From IMG/VR virus record IMGVR_UViG_3300024520_000242, positions 1 through 36,314 of that record: a stretch of 36,314 nt of DNA; one strand, written 5' to 3'. Positions 14,679 through 22,567 of the stretch are shown here, one piece after another. Position 1 is the first letter of the stretch. The number at the start of each line of letters is the position of its first letter. This DNA comes from a virus. The notes under the pieces were generated by a model. The model made no database searches. It was not told where the DNA came from and saw nothing but the letters and a program-made list of their open reading frames with translations. The translations under genes were made by a program, and so were the position numbers.

Positions 14679-14708
14679 GGGGGCGGGTTTCGGCTCGCCC
14701 CCGTTTCT
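14679..14708 (+). terminator. Terminator after the coat protein gene
   Basis: GGGGGCG (14679-14685) pairs with CGCCCCC (14696-14702) around a 10-nt loop, followed by GTTTCT. The hairpin is strong and the T-tract weak, so partial termination is likely. This would give more coat mRNA than connector and tail mRNA. Confidence 0.65.
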
Positions 14709-14722
14709 ATGAGGTCTACCAC

Positions 14723-15226
14723 ATGGCACTTGTGACCGAAGACGGCACCGGCCTTGCGTCGGCTGAATCATATCTGTCCGTCGCGGATGCGGACACCTAC
14801 TGGTCGAACCGGGCTGACACGACCTGGAGCGCTGCCACGGACCCGGCCAAGGAAGCCGCGCTGCGCAAGGCCACTGAATATCTTGACGCGACTTTCCGCT
14901 GGGTGGGTGTCATTTCATCTGCCACGCAGGCGCTCGGCTGGCCCCGATCTGGCGCCTATGACCACGAGGACCGGCAGCTCGATAACCGCGTGCCGAGCCT
15001 CTTGGAGAACGCGACCGCTGAGCTTGCGCGGGAGGCCCTGTCTGCTGATCTGCTCGTCACTGTCTCGCGCAATGACCGGGCCAGCCGGGTCAAAGCCGGT
15101 TCAGTCGAGGTCGAGTTCGAGGCCGGTTTTTCTGTTCAGAAGGCATTCGACCGCGCTGAGCGCATGCTTACTCCGATTGTGACGGCTCGCGTCGGCGCAT
15201 CCGCTATTGCGCTGGTGAAGTCCTAA
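14723..15226 (+). CDS. Head-tail connector protein (DnaT-like, gp6-type)
   Basis: 167 residues. The pattern GLASAESYLSVADADTYWSN, followed by helices with ALRKATEYLD and TQALGWPRSG, is typical of connector proteins annotated as DnaT-like or gp6-type. It likely sits as a ring beneath the portal. GAGG precedes the ATG; its TAA overlaps the next ATG (TAATG). Confidence 0.75.
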   Translation: MALVTEDGTGLASAESYLSVADADTYWSNRADTTWSAATDPAKEAALRKATEYLDATFRWVGVISSATQALGWPRSGAYDHEDRQLDNRVPSLLENATAELAREALSADLLVTVSRNDRASRVKAGSVEVEFEAGFSVQKAFDRAERMLTPIVTARVGASAIALVKS

Positions 15227-15579
15227 TGGCGCTTCTCGATGATATTGCCGGCATCGTCTACAGCGCCGCCAATGGCGTCGGCGGGACGACTTGGGACATC
15301 ACCCTCAAGAAGCGCGGCGCGGCGACTGTTGACGCCTATGGCGGCTATACGCAAGCCACGACGGACACGACCGGGCGCGGCTTCATTGAAGACTACGCGG
15401 CGACCGCCCGGCAGATGGGCGGCATCCCGATCACTGACCGCAAAATCACGCTTTTCACCGCGTCCCTGTCGGCTGACCCAGAGGTTGGCGACACCGTGAC
15501 AGCGGAAGGCACCGATTACGAAATTATCACGGTCCAGCGCGACCCCGCGGCTGCGACATGGGTCTGTCAGGCCCGCTAA
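15226..15579 (+). CDS. Probable head-tail stopper / minor capsid protein
   Basis: 117 residues, predicted beta-rich (GRGFIEDYAATARQMGGIPI, VGDTVTAEGTDYEIITV). Size, fold impression and location after the connector match head-tail stopper proteins that close the capsid and receive the tail. Assignment rests mainly on synteny. Confidence 0.6.
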   Translation: MALLDDIAGIVYSAANGVGGTTWDITLKKRGAATVDAYGGYTQATTDTTGRGFIEDYAATARQMGGIPITDRKITLFTASLSADPEVGDTVTAEGTDYEIITVQRDPAAATWVCQAR

Positions 15580-15595
15580 TTCAAGGACAGATTCA

Positions 15596-16825
15596 ATGGC
15601 TATCACGTCCAGTTTTGCAAACCTGGCGACCGTCAGCCGCGCGTCTAAAAAGACCGATGCGGGCGGCTGGGATTTTACCAATGCCAGCGCGGTTGGCACG
15701 CTGACTGAATACGCCTCCGGCGCTGCGGCGATCCACCCTACGGCGGGCGTTCTGATCGAGCGCACCGGCACGACTAACGAAATTCGCAACCCTCGTGGCG
15801 AGGGTGCGGTCGTGGGAACAATTGGTTCAGGTGGTTCGCTGCCGACCAACTGGACTTCGTTTCTGCAAGGCTCTTCCACCGTCACCTATACAATTGAAGG
15901 AAGCGGGGTTGAAAACGACTGGCCGTATGTGGACTTCGGATACAGCGGCACCGCAAATAGCAAGGTCGCGGAAATTCGCTTTGAAAGCACAACGCAAACG
16001 GCAGCGGCGAGTGGCGAAACTTGGACGAGTTCGGTGGGGATGCGGCTCGTTAGCGGCGACCTTACCGGAGTGTCACAAATCAGAAGCCGGGTTGTGGCTT
16101 TTCTGTCGGGAGCCACGGCGCAAGAGCTGGGGACCGATTCGCTCTTTTCGGCATCGCTGGACAGCTCTCACCGCCGGTTCGCAGATACTGCCACCATTTC
16201 CAATACATGCAATGCGATCACAACGGGCTTTCGCGTTGACTTTGCGGCGTCCGGGGCGGTGAGTTTTGTTCTTCGTGTCTACCTGCCGCAGTGCGAAAAC
16301 AAAGCATATCCCACAAGCCCGGTCAGGCCTGTCGAGGCAAGCCCTGCTGTGTCAACGCGCGCTGATGACGTGATCAGTATTGCTGGTGGCGCCTGGGAAA
16401 ATGACGGGGAAAACAGCTTTTACGCGAAGATCAAGCCGGTGCAGTATTTTAGCGGCGCCTTGGTTTCCAGTGGCGCTGATAACAACAACCGGATCACTGT
16501 AAGTCTTTCCGGCTCTGATGAGCTCGCAGCTTTTGTCAATTTTGGCGGCGTGACCCAATGGAGCGCAGCCTCCACAGACGCAAGTTTGGCACTCGGCACA
16601 GCATTCAGCTTTGCTCTTGGCGCTGACACCAATAACGGCGCGTTGTCAGTGAGCGGCGCAACGCAAATCACTGACGCCTCCATGACCCTACCGACTTTGG
16701 CGAGCGGTATTGTTTTTGGGCAAGCGCCTGCTGGCGGATCGCCTGCTCAATTCTATCTGCAGGATTTCCGCTACTTGCCGCGCCGTGTGTCAAACGCAGA
16801 GCTAGAAGCCTTGGTAGGTAACTGA
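15596..16825 (+). CDS. Fibre- or spike-like protein with C-terminal LamG-like domain
   Basis: 409 residues. The first 50 are a short adapter (GVLIERTGTTNEIRNPRGEG). Residues about 60-215 begin with GAVVGTIGSGGSLPTNW, a motif common in phage head or tail fibre proteins, and look like a carbohydrate-binding jelly roll. Residues about 235-409 resemble a concanavalin A/LamG domain and end DFRYLPRRVSNAELEALVGN. It probably binds glycans, either on the capsid surface or at a fibre. Base composition appears more AT-rich than the neighbours, suggesting later acquisition. It splits the usual connector gene block. Confidence 0.7.
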   Translation: MAITSSFANLATVSRASKKTDAGGWDFTNASAVGTLTEYASGAAAIHPTAGVLIERTGTTNEIRNPRGEGAVVGTIGSGGSLPTNWTSFLQGSSTVTYTIEGSGVENDWPYVDFGYSGTANSKVAEIRFESTTQTAAASGETWTSSVGMRLVSGDLTGVSQIRSRVVAFLSGATAQELGTDSLFSASLDSSHRRFADTATISNTCNAITTGFRVDFAASGAVSFVLRVYLPQCENKAYPTSPVRPVEASPAVSTRADDVISIAGGAWENDGENSFYAKIKPVQYFSGALVSSGADNNNRITVSLSGSDELAAFVNFGGVTQWSAASTDASLALGTAFSFALGADTNNGALSVSGATQITDASMTLPTLASGIVFGQAPAGGSPAQFYLQDFRYLPRRVSNAELEALVGN

Positions 16826-16827
16826 TC

Positions 16828-17109
16828 ATGACTGGCTATTTCTACGCCTTTGAAGACGCCGCCACATGCGGGCAGGAATTGCCCGATGTCTGGAATGGTG
16901 ACGAGCTCACGGCAGGCGCCTTTCTGCGCTCCGAGCGCGGTGTATGGCTGACACAGCCGGTTATGAGCGACCCGGACCCGGATACAGGAGAGCAGACAGT
17001 CGAAACCCCGGGCACGCGCTCAGCGCCGTTTGTGATCCTCTTGCCGGTCGAATACCCGGACGCGGCGGCCTATCGGATCACCCCCGAAGGCGAGCAAGGG
17101 TTCATGTGA
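16828..17109 (+). CDS. Unknown protein paired with the fibre-like gene
   Basis: 93 residues, beta-rich impression, no recognised domain. It starts 2 nt after the fibre stop and overlaps the next gene by TGATG. It could be a chaperone for the fibre or another virion component; no direct evidence. Confidence 0.6.
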   Translation: MTGYFYAFEDAATCGQELPDVWNGDELTAGAFLRSERGVWLTQPVMSDPDPDTGEQTVETPGTRSAPFVILLPVEYPDAAAYRITPEGEQGFM

Positions 17110-17537
17110 TGCCCGGCGCTCGTATCACGGGTGTTGCAGAGCTCAGGATCGAGCTGGAGAAGGTCAGCCAGCGTTTCCAGCGCAAGGTCATTCAAGAGGC
17201 CTCACACGTTGCCGCTTTGGATCTTGAACGCCACATTGTCACGGCGCTCAATCAAGGCCCGGCCACCGGGCGGCTTCGCGCCAACGGTGCCTCCCGCGCT
17301 TCGGCGCCGGGCGAATACCCGATGACAGATATGGGCGTTCTTGCCTCTTCCATTTCGACCGATCGCCGCAAAGAAGGCGCGGACGTGGTGGCGCGCGCAC
17401 CCTATGCCGAGCGGCTGGAGTTCAAAGACCCGGCCCGCGGCGGGCGCCCCTTCATGCGCCGCGGCCTGCAGGAAAACGAGGGGCGCATTCATCAGATTGT
17501 CCTCTGGGCAGCTCGCCGTATTCTTCAAAGGCCCTAG
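17109..17537 (+). CDS. HK97 gp10-like head-tail joining protein
   Basis: 142 residues. The layout IRVELEKVS-like N-terminal helix, then SAPGEYPMTDMGVLASSIST and APYAERLEFKDPARGGRPFM is the signature of HK97 gp10 family proteins (alanine- and arginine-rich start, Y-A-x-x-L-E-F, R-P-F at the end). It acts in head-tail joining. The next gene is the tail terminator, which supports the assignment. Confidence 0.8.
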   Translation: MPGARITGVAELRIELEKVSQRFQRKVIQEASHVAALDLERHIVTALNQGPATGRLRANGASRASAPGEYPMTDMGVLASSISTDRRKEGADVVARAPYAERLEFKDPARGGRPFMRRGLQENEGRIHQIVLWAARRILQRP

Positions 17538-17539
17538 TC

Positions 17540-18085
17540 ATGCTCTCAGGATTGCCACTACTGGAAACCGTCAGGGCAGCTTTGACGGGCGACGGCCTGC
17601 TGGCCGGATTCATGGGCGGGACAGCAAATGTCTTCACCCTTGATGCTCCCGACAATCAAAGCCTGCCCTACGTCACCTTGTCATTCGTGAGCGCGACCGA
17701 TTGGAGCGCTGCGGACTTTGACGGCGATGAGATCCAGTTTCAGGTTGCGGCCCATTTCGAGCGTGGCAAGTCTGGATCTGCAACGGGCGCGCTGGACGTG
17801 TCCAAGGCTATCGAGCGCATTCGTGATGTGCTCACCCATCGCGACGGCTTTGACCTGAACGCCAGCCCGGCGGAAGGCGAAACTGTCTCACTTGATTTTC
17901 TGACAGGCCCCATGCGGGTCGCACCGGCTGCGGACAAGCGGCTGGTGTCCTGTCGCTATGTCTCGGCCGCCATCATTCCTGGGCTAAATGATGATCCGGC
18001 GGGCGGTGTCGTGCTTGGCAAAGCGCGGGGCCAATCCATCAGCGGTGTCGTGACGTTCCGCGCTCTCATCAGCCCTTCCAACTAG
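17540..18085 (+). CDS. Tail terminator protein, DUF3168-like
   Basis: 181 residues. The opening (LPLLETVRAALTGDGLLAGF), FTLDAPDNQSLPYVTLSF and the later QVAAHFERGKSGSATGALDV fit DUF3168 tail-completion proteins, here with a C-terminal extension of about 40 residues. It would cap the tail tube and bind the head connector. Confidence 0.75.
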   Translation: MLSGLPLLETVRAALTGDGLLAGFMGGTANVFTLDAPDNQSLPYVTLSFVSATDWSAADFDGDEIQFQVAAHFERGKSGSATGALDVSKAIERIRDVLTHRDGFDLNASPAEGETVSLDFLTGPMRVAPAADKRLVSCRYVSAAIIPGLNDDPAGGVVLGKARGQSISGVVTFRALISPSN

Positions 18086-18096
18086 GAGCTTAAATC

Positions 18097-18504
18097 ATGG
18101 CCGCTCAAAAAGGTCTCGCTTACCTTCTCAAGATCGATATTTCTTCGACCTTCACCACCATTGCTGGCATGCGCTCGCTGGAAATGCGCATGAACCGCAT
18201 GCCGGTTGATGTCACCAATGCAGACAGCTCGGGCTTTGCTCGCGAACTGCTTTCGACCGCCGGCAAGAAAACTCTGGACGTGTCTTTTTCCGGCATCTTC
18301 ACCGACGCAGCCGCCGATGCCGCCCTGCAGACCGATTTCGAGGCTGGCACGCTGCGCGACTTCCAGATCCTCATTCCCGATTTCGGCACCTATGAAGGCG
18401 GTTTCATCATCACCGATCTTTCGCACAGCGGCGCCTATGAGGGCGGCGGCGAGTTCTCGATCTCGCTGCAGTCCGGTGACGCCTGGGCCTTCTCGGCGGC
18501 ATAG
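18097..18504 (+). CDS. Major tail tube protein
   Basis: 135 residues, beta-rich, resembling TP901-1/GTA-type tail tube proteins: MRMNRMPVDVTNADSSGFAR, VSFSGIFTDAAADAAL and YEGGFIITDLSHSGAYEGGG. It polymerises as rings around the tape measure. A GGAG lies 8 nt before the ATG. Location after the terminator and before the chaperones is canonical. Confidence 0.85.
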   Translation: MAAQKGLAYLLKIDISSTFTTIAGMRSLEMRMNRMPVDVTNADSSGFARELLSTAGKKTLDVSFSGIFTDAAADAALQTDFEAGTLRDFQILIPDFGTYEGGFIITDLSHSGAYEGGGEFSISLQSGDAWAFSAA

Positions 18505-18513
18505 GGGCAATAG

Positions 18514-18843
18514 ATGGCCAATAAGGCACGCGGCGAAGTGCGGGTCGAGATCGGCGGCGAGGCGTTTGTCTTCGTCGCCAATCTTGGCGCGCTCGCAGAC
18601 ATTGAAGACACCCTCGACAAGCCCTTTCCAGAAATTGCGGCCGGCATGCAGTCCGGTTCGGTCTCTGTGCGGGTTCTGCTGGCTTGCGCTGAGGCGTTCG
18701 CCAAGGCGGGTGGGGCGTCTGATCTCTCCGCACTTCGCAATTGCAATGACCTGGGCGGTCTTGCCACGGCGGTTGGGGCTTGTGTCTCGGCGGCATTTGC
18801 CGGCGAGGACAAACCGGGAAACGGCGACGGGGCGAAGACCTAG
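18514..18843 (+). CDS. Tail assembly chaperone, GTA gp10-like (upstream product, gpG-like)
   Basis: 109 residues, similar to the tail assembly chaperone of gene transfer agents (GEVRVEIGGEAFVFVANLGA, then LADIEDTLDKP and VRVLLACAEAF). It keeps the tape measure soluble and recruits tube protein during assembly. A slippery GGGAAAC at 18816-18822, in the correct codon phase (G-GGA-AAC), lies just before the stop. A fraction of ribosomes should shift -1 into the next reading frame. Confidence 0.8.
   Translation: MANKARGEVRVEIGGEAFVFVANLGALADIEDTLDKPFPEIAAGMQSGSVSVRVLLACAEAFAKAGGASDLSALRNCNDLGGLATAVGACVSAAFAGEDKPGNGDGAKT
18816..18822 (+). promoter_or_regulatory. Programmed -1 ribosomal frameshift site GGGAAAC
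   Basis: The heptamer fits X-XXY-YYZ (G GGA AAC) in the frame of the upstream chaperone and differs only in the last base from the lambda G-T site GGGAAAG. The -1 frame after it stays open to 19049 and encodes the second chaperone domain. Structure just downstream is GC-rich, but I see no clear pseudoknot. Confidence 0.8.
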
Positions 18844-19049
18844 ACGCCATCCCTTGGCGCGGCTGGATCGCGCTTGGAATTGGCAAGATGGGCCTTCGCC
18901 CGGCCGACTTCTGGGCTATGAGCGTTGTCGAATGGATCGCGGCGGCTGAGGGCTTTGCCGAGTTTCACGGGGGCGCAAAGCCCGATCTCCCTACGATGGA
19001 AGAAATCGAAGCGGCCATCGCATGGGATGAGGCGCGGCAAAAGGGTTAA
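18822..19049 (+). CDS. Tail assembly chaperone, frameshift extension (gpGT-like, rcc01693 / Phage_TAC_6 type)
   Basis: The -1 frame adds about 75 residues to the first 103 of the chaperone, giving a fusion of about 178. It contains IPWRGWIALGIGKMGLRPAD then FWAMSVVEWIAAAEGF, the conserved W and FW pattern of the small second chaperone of gene transfer agents. Independent initiation is possible only at internal codons such as the ATG near 18889, which would lose the conserved N-terminal tryptophans. The extension probably contacts the tape measure encoded next. Confidence 0.75.
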   Translation, partial: RRRGEDLDAIPWRGWIALGIGKMGLRPADFWAMSVVEWIAAAEGFAEFHGGAKPDLPTMEEIEAAIAWDEARQKG

Positions 19050-19052
19050 GCA

Positions 19053-20861
19053 ATGGTCAGCGCGGGCGAAGTCAAAGTCCACATTACCGGCGATATGCGT
19101 GACCTTGATGTCGCGCTTCGTCAGGCTCAAGCGGCAACCGGCCGGGCAACTGATCGCATGGGCGCGGACTTTGCGGCCTTGGGTCGCCGGTTTGCCCAGA
19201 TCGGCGCTATCATGGCCGCTGCGGTTGCGGCCGGCGTCGGTTTGGCGGTTCGCGAGGCTGCGGGCGCTGAGGAAATCCGGTCCAAGTTCGACGCGGTTTT
19301 TCGTGACAGCGCGGACGGGGTGCGCGAATGGGCGCAGACCACCGCTGACGCGGTATCTCGCTCCTCGATTGCCTTCGAGCAATACCTTTCGACCTTCCAA
19401 GACACCTTTGTTCCGCTCGGCTTTGCCCGGGCTGAGGCTGCGCAATTCTCGCAGACGCTGACCCAGCTTGCGGTCGATCTGGCCAGCTTCAACAATGAAA
19501 GCGAGCCCGAGACCGTTCGCGCGCTGCAATCGGCGCTGGTCGGCAACCATGAGACCGTGCGCCGCTATGGCGTGATTATCAATCAGGCTGCGCTGGAAGC
19601 CGAGCTTCTTAATATGGGCATTCGGGGCGGCACAGACGCCGCCACTGCGCAGCAGATGGCAATGGCCCGCCTGAATATCATCATGGCGGGAACGTCAGAC
19701 GCCCAAGGTGATGCCGCGCGCACCGCGGACAGCGCCACGAATCAATATCGCGCCCTGCAAGCGGAATTGCGCGATGCCGCAGTGGCTATCGGTGACAGCT
19801 TTATGCCCGCCGCCCGCGTTATGATGCAGTGGGCAATAGACATTGTGCCGCATCTTGAACGCGTGGGTGTGTTCCTCGGCAATATGTTCGACACGTTCGG
19901 TCGCACCTTTGCTGAGGACCAGTTCAACCCGGAGACGGCCGGGGCTATCGAGGCTGAAATCACCGCCATCGAGCAAGCGCTGGAAAGCTACTGGGATACC
20001 ATCGAGCGCAATGAGCGCCGCGGGGCGCAAAGCTTAGGCTCGCTTACTTCATTCCTTGGAGCGGACTTCCTGGATGGGTTGAGCGAAAGCTTTCCACAGG
20101 CAAACGGAAGCGCAGATACTGGCAGCATCGGCGCACAGCTCACAATCGTCGGCGCCCTCGGCGACCGCCTTGCCGAGCTTCGGGAGCAGCTTGATGGCCT
20201 GACAGAGACCCAAAACAATAACACCGGCTCGACTGATGCAAACACTGCATCCCGCGCCGCCGCGACCGCCGAACTTAATGAATATCTCAATGGACTGTCC
20301 CGCACGGTCGAGGCTGAGCGCCGCCAACTGGCCGAGCAGACCGCCCTGCAGAACAAAATCAAGCAGGACGCACCAGCGCGCCGGGCGCGCGAGGCCATGG
20401 AAGAGGCAGCGCAAGCCTTCTCCCGGTTTACAATCGACAGCGAGCGCGCGGCCTATTCCGTCACCGAAGCTATAGGATCGGCCTTCGACAATATGGCCCG
20501 CGGCATCAAGGTGACGTTTAATGACCTGGCCAGCGAGATCATGTCGATCATGGCCCGCATCGCGTTTAACAACCTGATAGCCCAGCCCATCGCCAATTTC
20601 ACGCAGGGCCTGTTTGACGGAGCGCTTGGCGGGGCTATCGGGACGGCCAGCGCTGGCGGGCTGACCAGCGCGGCGACCAAATCGGCTTCGCAGGCCGTGG
20701 CGCCCACCATCATCAATATCGACGCCAAATATGCGACCGAGGGCACCGCCCAGATGATCGCCCGCGCCTTCCAGCAGAACGCTCCGGCTTTGGTGCAACA
20801 ATCGGTCTCAGCTTCGGTTGAAGCCGTCACGCAGCAGTCAGGCATGAGGAGCGCGATTTAA
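19053..20861 (+). CDS. Tail tape measure protein
   Basis: 602 residues, largely helical. It starts with a coiled-coil region resembling lambda-type tape measures (VKVHITGDMRDLDVALRQAQ), followed by hydrophobic IMAAAVAAGVGLAVREAAGA (about 50-70), long helices, and a C-terminal hydrophobic/Gly-Ala region (IANFTQGLFDGALGGAIGTA). It fixes tail length; at about 0.15 nm per residue, roughly 90 nm. It follows the frameshifted chaperones directly, 3 nt apart, and its stop overlaps the next gene (TAATG). Confidence 0.9.
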   Translation: MVSAGEVKVHITGDMRDLDVALRQAQAATGRATDRMGADFAALGRRFAQIGAIMAAAVAAGVGLAVREAAGAEEIRSKFDAVFRDSADGVREWAQTTADAVSRSSIAFEQYLSTFQDTFVPLGFARAEAAQFSQTLTQLAVDLASFNNESEPETVRALQSALVGNHETVRRYGVIINQAALEAELLNMGIRGGTDAATAQQMAMARLNIIMAGTSDAQGDAARTADSATNQYRALQAELRDAAVAIGDSFMPAARVMMQWAIDIVPHLERVGVFLGNMFDTFGRTFAEDQFNPETAGAIEAEITAIEQALESYWDTIERNERRGAQSLGSLTSFLGADFLDGLSESFPQANGSADTGSIGAQLTIVGALGDRLAELREQLDGLTETQNNNTGSTDANTASRAAATAELNEYLNGLSRTVEAERRQLAEQTALQNKIKQDAPARRAREAMEEAAQAFSRFTIDSERAAYSVTEAIGSAFDNMARGIKVTFNDLASEIMSIMARIAFNNLIAQPIANFTQGLFDGALGGAIGTASAGGLTSAATKSASQAVAPTIINIDAKYATEGTAQMIARAFQQNAPALVQQSVSASVEAVTQQSGMRSAI

Positions 20862-21556
20862 TGGTTGCCAGCCTTCCAACCGCGCCCGGCCCGCGCCGTG
20901 TCAATATCCGCCTCGCAGCCAATAGCGCAAGCCATGTCAGCCCAATCACCGGGGCCACGCAGACCAGCGCGCGCTTCGGGGCAACGTGGATGCTCGATAT
21001 TGAGCTTCCGCCCCTGTCCCGGCGGCAGGCCGGCGAGTGGCTTTCTGTGCTCACCGAGGCCAATGGCGTCTCCGGTTCAATCTATGCCGGCCCACACTGC
21101 CCGCGCCCGGTCGATTACTATGACGCAACCGTCAATCCCAAACACCCGCAATCGGCCAGCCTCTCGCTCGATTTTATCGCCGGGGAATATGCGGCCCGCT
21201 GGGTGACGACCCCGACGCCCCTAGTTGACGGCGGCTCGCAGACCGGCACGACGCTTGACACGGATGGCTGGAGTCAAGGCGACGGCCTCAATAAAGGCGA
21301 CTGGATCGCGTTTGAAAATGGCACCTTCCGTGAGCTTCACATGGTCACGGCAGACAGCTTCGCTGACAGCAACGGCGACATGACTATCACGCTTTCCCCA
21401 AAGATCCGGCGCAGCCCGGCGGACAATGCAGCGCTGATCATAGAGCGCGCCACTGGTGAGTTCATCGCCGCTGACAATAACCAGGCAGCGGAAGACTTCG
21501 ACGGGGTAAACGGGACGCGCTCGATTGGTCTCAAACTGCGGGAGTTCCTGCGATGA
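20861..21556 (+). CDS. Distal tail / tail-tip protein
   Basis: 231 residues. The N-terminal half (FGATWMLDIELPPLSRRQAG, SLDFIAGEYAARWV) looks like the beta-sandwich of distal tail proteins; the C-terminal half (DGLNKGDWIAFENGTFRELH) looks like a small beta-barrel insert. It probably forms the ring connecting tube and tip. It is the first tail-tip gene after the tape measure, as in lambda M/L order. Confidence 0.6.
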   Translation: MVASLPTAPGPRRVNIRLAANSASHVSPITGATQTSARFGATWMLDIELPPLSRRQAGEWLSVLTEANGVSGSIYAGPHCPRPVDYYDATVNPKHPQSASLSLDFIAGEYAARWVTTPTPLVDGGSQTGTTLDTDGWSQGDGLNKGDWIAFENGTFRELHMVTADSFADSNGDMTITLSPKIRRSPADNAALIIERATGEFIAADNNQAAEDFDGVNGTRSIGLKLREFLR

Positions 21557-22188
21557 GCCAGACAGCGAATTTCAAGGCTGAAACCACCGCCGCCCAGAAC
21601 GCGCCCTTCGCAATGGTTCGGCTCGATTTGCCTTCCGGCACCGTGAGGTTTTTCACCGGCATCGGGGAACTGTCATGGGACAGCCAGACATGGACCGGCG
21701 CCGGCGATCTGGGCTTCATCGGCCCGCTTGAAAGCGCTACGGAATTGCGCGCCGGGAGGGTGCAAATCGGGCTTTCCGGCCTCAATGCCTCAGTCAAGGC
21801 GGACGCCCTTAATGAGCTGGTGCGCGGCTCCGATGTCTACATCTATCTGGGCTTCTTCGATCTGGCGACTGACGCCATCATTGCCGACCCCTGGCTGGCC
21901 TTTTTTGGCAAGGTCGATGAGCCGTCTGTCACCGAGAAAGAAGACGGAATCGACATCACCGTCTCTTGCCTTGATGGCGTCGGCGCGGCGCTTCGCCGGA
22001 CAGAGCATCGGCGCAACGGTGCCGATCAGGAAGCCATTTTCACCGGCGATGAAATCTTTGAGTTTGTGGCTGACAGCACGCCGCTTAATTGGGGCGCGCC
22101 CGGTGCCGGTGTGACCGGTGGATCTGGCAGCGGCGGGTCGGGTGCCGGAACTGGCATTTCGCCCGGCCGGACGCTGCGCGATTATTAA
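21553..22188 (+). CDS. Tail-tip/hub protein (lambda gpL or DUF2163-like position)
   Basis: 211 residues. Beta-rich hub-like sequence (VRLDLPSGTVRFFTGIGELS, ISVSCLDGVGAALRR-like segment at about 135-150) with a Gly/Ser-rich C-terminus. In gene transfer agents and related phages, the gene in this position is a DUF2163-like hub protein; the match is by impression and synteny. No cysteine cluster of the lambda gpL type is visible. It overlaps its upstream neighbour by ATGA. Confidence 0.55.
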   Translation: MSQTANFKAETTAAQNAPFAMVRLDLPSGTVRFFTGIGELSWDSQTWTGAGDLGFIGPLESATELRAGRVQIGLSGLNASVKADALNELVRGSDVYIYLGFFDLATDAIIADPWLAFFGKVDEPSVTEKEDGIDITVSCLDGVGAALRRTEHRRNGADQEAIFTGDEIFEFVADSTPLNWGAPGAGVTGGSGSGGSGAGTGISPGRTLRDY

Positions 22189-22195
22189 AGACCGC

Positions 22196-22567
22196 TTGCG
22201 GCTTGAGGCATTCCTCGCCCGCAACCGCCGCCGCCTGGTGGATTATCGCGATTGGGATTGCGCGCGCTATGCCGCCGCATGGCTGGCTGACAGTGGACAC
22301 CCCGTCAGCCTCCCCTACTGGTCAAACAAGTTCGGCGCCCTGCGCGTCATCCGGCGCAACGGATACCGCCTGGCCGATCTGATGGCCGACTACGCGGGAA
22401 CCCCAACAGACCCCGCCCGCGCGCCTTGGGGCGCCATCGTGGCCCTGCCTTCGCCGCCCGTGGATGCCTTGGGCATCGCTGACGGCTCCTTCGCAATCTT
22501 CCTTGCGCCGGACGGCGGCTATACGCGCCGCCCGCTTCGCGCCTGCTCTCATGCTTGGGTGATCTGA
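22196..22567 (+). CDS. NlpC/P60-like tail protein, DUF6950-type
   Basis: About 123 residues from a TTG at 22196; GTG codons at 22142 and 22118 are alternatives that would overlap the upstream gene. The core YRDWDCARYAAAWLADSGHP holds the putative nucleophile cysteine; a histidine near the end (ACSHAW) may complete the site. Proteins of this type sit just before the central tail-tip protein and may open peptidoglycan, as lambda gpK does. Start choice is uncertain. The stop overlaps the next ATG (TGATG). Confidence 0.7.
   Translation: MRLEAFLARNRRRLVDYRDWDCARYAAAWLADSGHPVSLPYWSNKFGALRVIRRNGYRLADLMADYAGTPTDPARAPWGAIVALPSPPVDALGIADGSFAIFLAPDGGYTRRPLRACSHAWVI

Noticed and set aside
18780-19049. 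Second chaperone as an independently started gene
   Set aside because: There is no good start codon before the conserved tryptophan motif; the in-phase slippery heptamer explains the frame better.
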